From JBFIHZ01 sp041601535 (lineage in GTDB: Bacteria; Pseudomonadota; Gammaproteobacteria; Xanthomonadales; SZUA-36), in contig JBFIHZ010000223.1 of the NCBI GenBank assembly GCA_041601535.1, positions 1 to 6,873 on the forward strand: 6,873 bases of DNA, in the 5' to 3' direction. Position numbers and translations under genes: made by a program. The notes under the pieces were generated by a model. That model had not been told where the DNA came from and made no database searches. It saw only the letters and a list, made by a program, of their open reading frames with translations. Positions 4,476-6,873 of the stretch are shown piece after piece (positions within the stretch are counted from its first letter, which is position 1; every line of letters starts with the position of its first letter).

Positions 4476-6872
4476 TTAGTTACAGGTTTTGACCCCTTTC
4501 TTGCCGGTGCACTTGCCGGAACAGCATTCGGCGCCGAACTCGCAGGAATCACCCTTGGCCTTCAGCGGACAGGATTCGCCAGAGGACTCCAGCAACTGCA
4601 TCTGGAACTCGTGGAACTCACACTGTCCCAGGCTGAAAGTGCGGCTGTCCTGCAGGTTGCCGTTCTTCACGTACAGTTCGTATTGCGACCTCCCGCCCTT
4701 GCTGCCGGTGGTTTCGGTTGCCGGCAGCGTTTCCACGTCAATGTGCCAGGACACGTTATTGCCACAAACCGACACCGGGCCCTCCAGCGCCTTGTTTGAC
4801 CATGTCAGATTGATCGGGCTGGGCGTGGACTTGCCCTTGGAGCGCAGCGTGATGCTCTCGACCGGATTAACGGCAACGGGCAGGCCGGAAGTGACGTCGG
4901 TCACCAACGCACGTACACCGCTCTGTCCAACACCTTCCCCGCACAGGCCGGCTTCGCCACTGGCATCCGGATCATCACTCAAAACCGTCAGCAAGCCGGT
5001 GATCTCGTCGGGCGCCAGCGGATTGCCACCAGTGGTCGGTTTGAACCGCACGGTAACGCCCAGGGTTTCTTCTCCGGGCGGAAGCACAATCGGGAACTGG
5101 CTTGGCTGAGTGACCGCGAAGTCGGCTCCAGCGGCGGAAATGCCATTGATGGTCAGCGGGCACAAGCCGGTATTACGCAGGTTGGTGCTGCGGTCCGTGT
5201 AGCAACCCAGTGAGCCGGAACTGTCGACCACCGTGGCCGGGAAGGCAAACAGGCCACTGAGCGAACCGGGGTCTATCACCAGGTTCGGACACGGCACTGC
5301 GCCACTGACGTCGATCACCAGCGGGGATTCGCCTGGCGAATCACTGACGATAGTGATCGTACCCTGTTCCGGCGGTGTCAATGTGCAGGTGTCGGGCGCG
5401 AAGCGAACCGGCAGCGTAAAGTCTGCGTCGTGGCTGAGCACCAGCGGATAGGTGGTGTTCGCAGGCAACTCGAACAGGCTGGTATCCGAACTTGTGATGC
5501 TGCTGATGGACAGGTCACATTGCCCGGCGTTGAACAGCGTCAGGTCGAGATCTTTCTGCGTGGTTGCGCATACGTTGCCAAAATTCCCGCTGTTGGCGAT
5601 GGCTACATTGATATCCGGACAAGGCACGAACCCGCTGACCGGCACGTCCTTGGTCGGTGTCGCCGGGTCGTTGCTGCTGATCCGCACGTTGGTTGACCGT
5701 GTATTACCGCAGGCACCGGCCGGATCGAAGCGAATCGGCACGGCCATGGAATTGCCAGCGGCGATCTGCAGCGGGAAGTTCATCACACCCGGCAGGTTGA
5801 AGTCACTGGCATTTCCGCCACTGAAGGTGATGTTGCTGACCGATAAGGTGCCGCAACCGGGATTGGCGATGGTCAGGTTCAGGTCATGGAAGTCATTGGT
5901 GGAGCAGACATTACCGAAACTTCCAAGGTCGGCGATTACCGTACCGATCATCTGGGTATTGACCGTTCCGCTGGCTGCAATCTGGAACGCAGGCTCGAAC
6001 TGGTCATTGCTGTTGATCTGGAAAATCGCGGTGTGCTGACCTGCCTGGCTGGCCAGGAATTCCACCGTGAAATCCACCTCTTCGCCGGGGAGGATGGTAA
6101 ATGGCGTGGAGGGTGCCGCCAGTACCCGTAACTGGGTGCTGCCGGACAGGCGGAATATCGAGTTGACAATCAGGTTTTCAGAGCCGACATTGAACAACTG
6201 CACGATGCGGGTCTGGCGCTGGCCAATGCACACCGTATCAAAGCCAAGATCGGCATTGACCGCCAGGATGGGCCCTTGCGCTTCAGCCAGCTCCCAGATA
6301 CTGCGGCCGTAAGTGCCCAGGCGCAGCAGTGGAGGCTCAACGCTGTCGTCAATCTGCAGCATTTTGCTGTCGGCTACGGGCAGACCGAGGCCGAGACGCT
6401 CCCAGGTCTGGCCGTTGTTTGATGAGCGCAGCACGCCGGCGTCGTTGGCGACGATGATGGTGTACGGCGAAGTACCGATATCGAATACCACCGAGTGGGT
6501 TGGCAGGTTGGGCAGGTTACCCGAGGGGTTACCATCCGTGCCGCTGATGTCGGTCCAGTTTGCGCCCGCATCGGTAGTGCGGAACACACGCCGCATGCGG
6601 TTGTTCGGGTTGTTGCACGGACCGCCGCATAAACCGCGGTAGGCAATCACCACCTCATCAGGGTTGAGTGGGCTGATCGCCACCTCGCTGACGGACGCGC
6701 CCGGGTTGTTGGGCACGGTGATGGTGGTAAACGTCGGGACAGCACTTGTCGCATTGGTCGAACGCCGCAGCGTGCCGTCGGTCATGCCCAGCCACAGTAC
6801 ATTGGAGTCTGCCGGTGTCACCGCCAGGTCGCGGATGTTGGGCGTAAAACTGGTAATCATGGTCCAGTTCAA
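4476..6872 (-). CDS. Large secreted/surface protein, C-terminal part: BNR-like propeller, four ASH-type Ig repeats, knottin-like tail
   Basis: The frame is open at the right edge, so the 798 visible codons are the C-terminal part. The first visible codon is TTG and is probably internal. Residues 1-195 are the end of a sialidase/sortilin-type propeller, with Asp-box-like units VFRTTDAGANWTDIS and VLRSSNNGQTWERLG and a closing GTYGRSIWEL. Residues 202-648 hold four Ig-like repeats of the ASH/'choice-of-anchor D' kind, with phrases such as RFDPAG, SSNDP and GFVPCPDI. Residues 651-766 form a domain I do not recognise. Residues 768-798 have the cysteine pattern C-x8-C-x5-CC-x3-C-x8-C. Eighteen or more cysteines, and the absence of any cytoplasmic motif, argue for an oxidising extracytoplasmic location; the signal peptide must lie outside the window. 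Its function is unknown; adhesion or extracellular structural roles are guesses. The gene ends with TAA at 4478-4476 and a terminator, so it looks transcriptionally separate from the two-component genes. Confidence 0.9.
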   Translation of the reverse strand: MNWTMITSFTPNIRDLAVTPADSNVLWLGMTDGTLRRSTNATSAVPTFTTITVPNNPGASVSEVAISPLNPDEVVIAYRGLCGGPCNNPNNRMRRVFRTTDAGANWTDISGTDGNPSGNLPNLPTHSVVFDIGTSPYTIIVANDAGVLRSSNNGQTWERLGLGLPVADSKMLQIDDSVEPPLLRLGTYGRSIWELAEAQGPILAVNADLGFDTVCIGQRQTRIVQLFNVGSENLIVNSIFRLSGSTQLRVLAAPSTPFTILPGEEVDFTVEFLASQAGQHTAIFQINSNDQFEPAFQIAASGTVNTQMIGTVIADLGSFGNVCSTNDFHDLNLTIANPGCGTLSVSNITFSGGNASDFNLPGVMNFPLQIAAGNSMAVPIRFDPAGACGNTRSTNVRISSNDPATPTKDVPVSGFVPCPDINVAIANSGNFGNVCATTQKDLDLTLFNAGQCDLSISSITSSDTSLFELPANTTYPLVLSHDADFTLPVRFAPDTCTLTPPEQGTITIVSDSPGESPLVIDVSGAVPCPNLVIDPGSLSGLFAFPATVVDSSGSLGCYTDRSTNLRNTGLCPLTINGISAAGADFAVTQPSQFPIVLPPGEETLGVTVRFKPTTGGNPLAPDEITGLLTVLSDDPDASGEAGLCGEGVGQSGVRALVTDVTSGLPVAVNPVESITLRSKGKSTPSPINLTWSNKALEGPVSVCGNNVSWHIDVETLPATETTGSKGGRSQYELYVKNGNLQDSRTFSLGQCEFHEFQMQLLESSGESCPLKAKGDSCEFGAECCSGKCTGKKGVKTCN
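4479..4571 (-). other. C-terminal cysteine-knot-like (knottin) tail of the large surface protein
   Basis: These codons encode residues 768-798. Six cysteines (768, 777, 783, 784, 788, 797) follow the framework C-C-CC-C-C with gaps 8, 5, 0, 3, 8. This is the spacing class of inhibitor cystine knots, known from animal and plant peptides and seen in some bacterial extracellular proteins. The segment is lysine- and glycine-rich (SGKCTGKKGVK) and is the very end of the protein. The pattern is visible directly; the knotted fold is inferred. Confidence 0.55.
4929..6269 (-). repeat. Array of four ASH/'choice-of-anchor D'-type Ig-like repeats within the large surface protein
   Basis: The four units cover residues 202-303, 309-415, 418-526 and 528-648, counted from the first visible codon. 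Each starts with an alternating hydrophobic strand (ILAVNADLG, GTVIADLGSFG, INVAIANSGNFG, LVIDPGSLSG), continues with an L-x-L-x-N-x-G strand (for example LTLFNAGQCDLSI), has a V-x-R/E-F strand (FTVEF, VPIRFDP, LPVRFAP, VTVRFKP) and closes with a near-invariant Gly (SGTV, SGFVP, SGAVP, GEGV). Repeats 2 and 3 share FGNVC. The pattern fits seven-stranded Ig-like domains. Divergence at the DNA level shows that the repeats are old. Confidence 0.75.
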
Positions 6873-6873
6873 G

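Noticed and set aside
4039..6638. Shared 12-mer GCATAAACCGCG at 4039-4050 and 6627-6638
   Set aside because: A single 12-bp match within a 6.9-kb window is expected by chance, and the flanks do not match.
4489..6642. Several plus-strand ORFs of 60-206 codons opposite the large surface-protein gene
   Set aside because: They are antisense shadows of a long minus-strand frame with clear domain repeats.

Overview
The window looks like chromosome from a Gram-negative bacterium, most likely a gammaproteobacterium. The support is an outer-membrane TonB-dependent receptor with a proteobacterial-style TonB box, an OmpR/PhoB-type two-component pair, and moderately GC-rich coding sequence. The exact taxon cannot be read from the sequence. 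All four recognisable genes lie on the minus strand, so transcription runs from right to left. I see no tRNA, rRNA, CRISPR array, insertion sequence or integrase.

Layout in the direction of transcription. (1) 6872-4476 is the C-terminal 798 codons of a large secreted or surface protein that is open at the right edge. It has a BNR/sortilin-like beta-propeller end, four cysteine-bearing ASH/'choice-of-anchor D'-type Ig-like repeats, an unassigned domain, and a 31-residue C-terminal tail with the cysteine spacing of an inhibitor cystine knot. A strong intrinsic terminator follows at 4454-4433. (2) 4432-3932 is about 500 bp without a convincing gene. It holds short repeats and a possible small plus-strand ORF. 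(3) 3931-3254 is an OmpR-family response regulator. (4) 3267-1822 is its cognate membrane histidine kinase, which starts with GTG and overlaps the regulator by 14 bp. (5) 1821-1668 is an intergenic stretch with a perfect 20-bp palindrome made from GAACAT hexamers. (6) 1667-1 is the first 555 codons of a TonB-dependent receptor, cut by the left edge.

The regulator and kinase almost certainly form one co-translated signalling unit. The receptor lies immediately downstream on the same strand. A reasonable inference is that the kinase senses an envelope or substrate signal and that the phosphorylated regulator controls the receptor, possibly through the palindrome. The large repeat protein is insulated from this unit by the terminator and looks functionally separate. 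The most unusual elements are the cysteine-rich C-terminus of that protein and the palindrome in front of the receptor.
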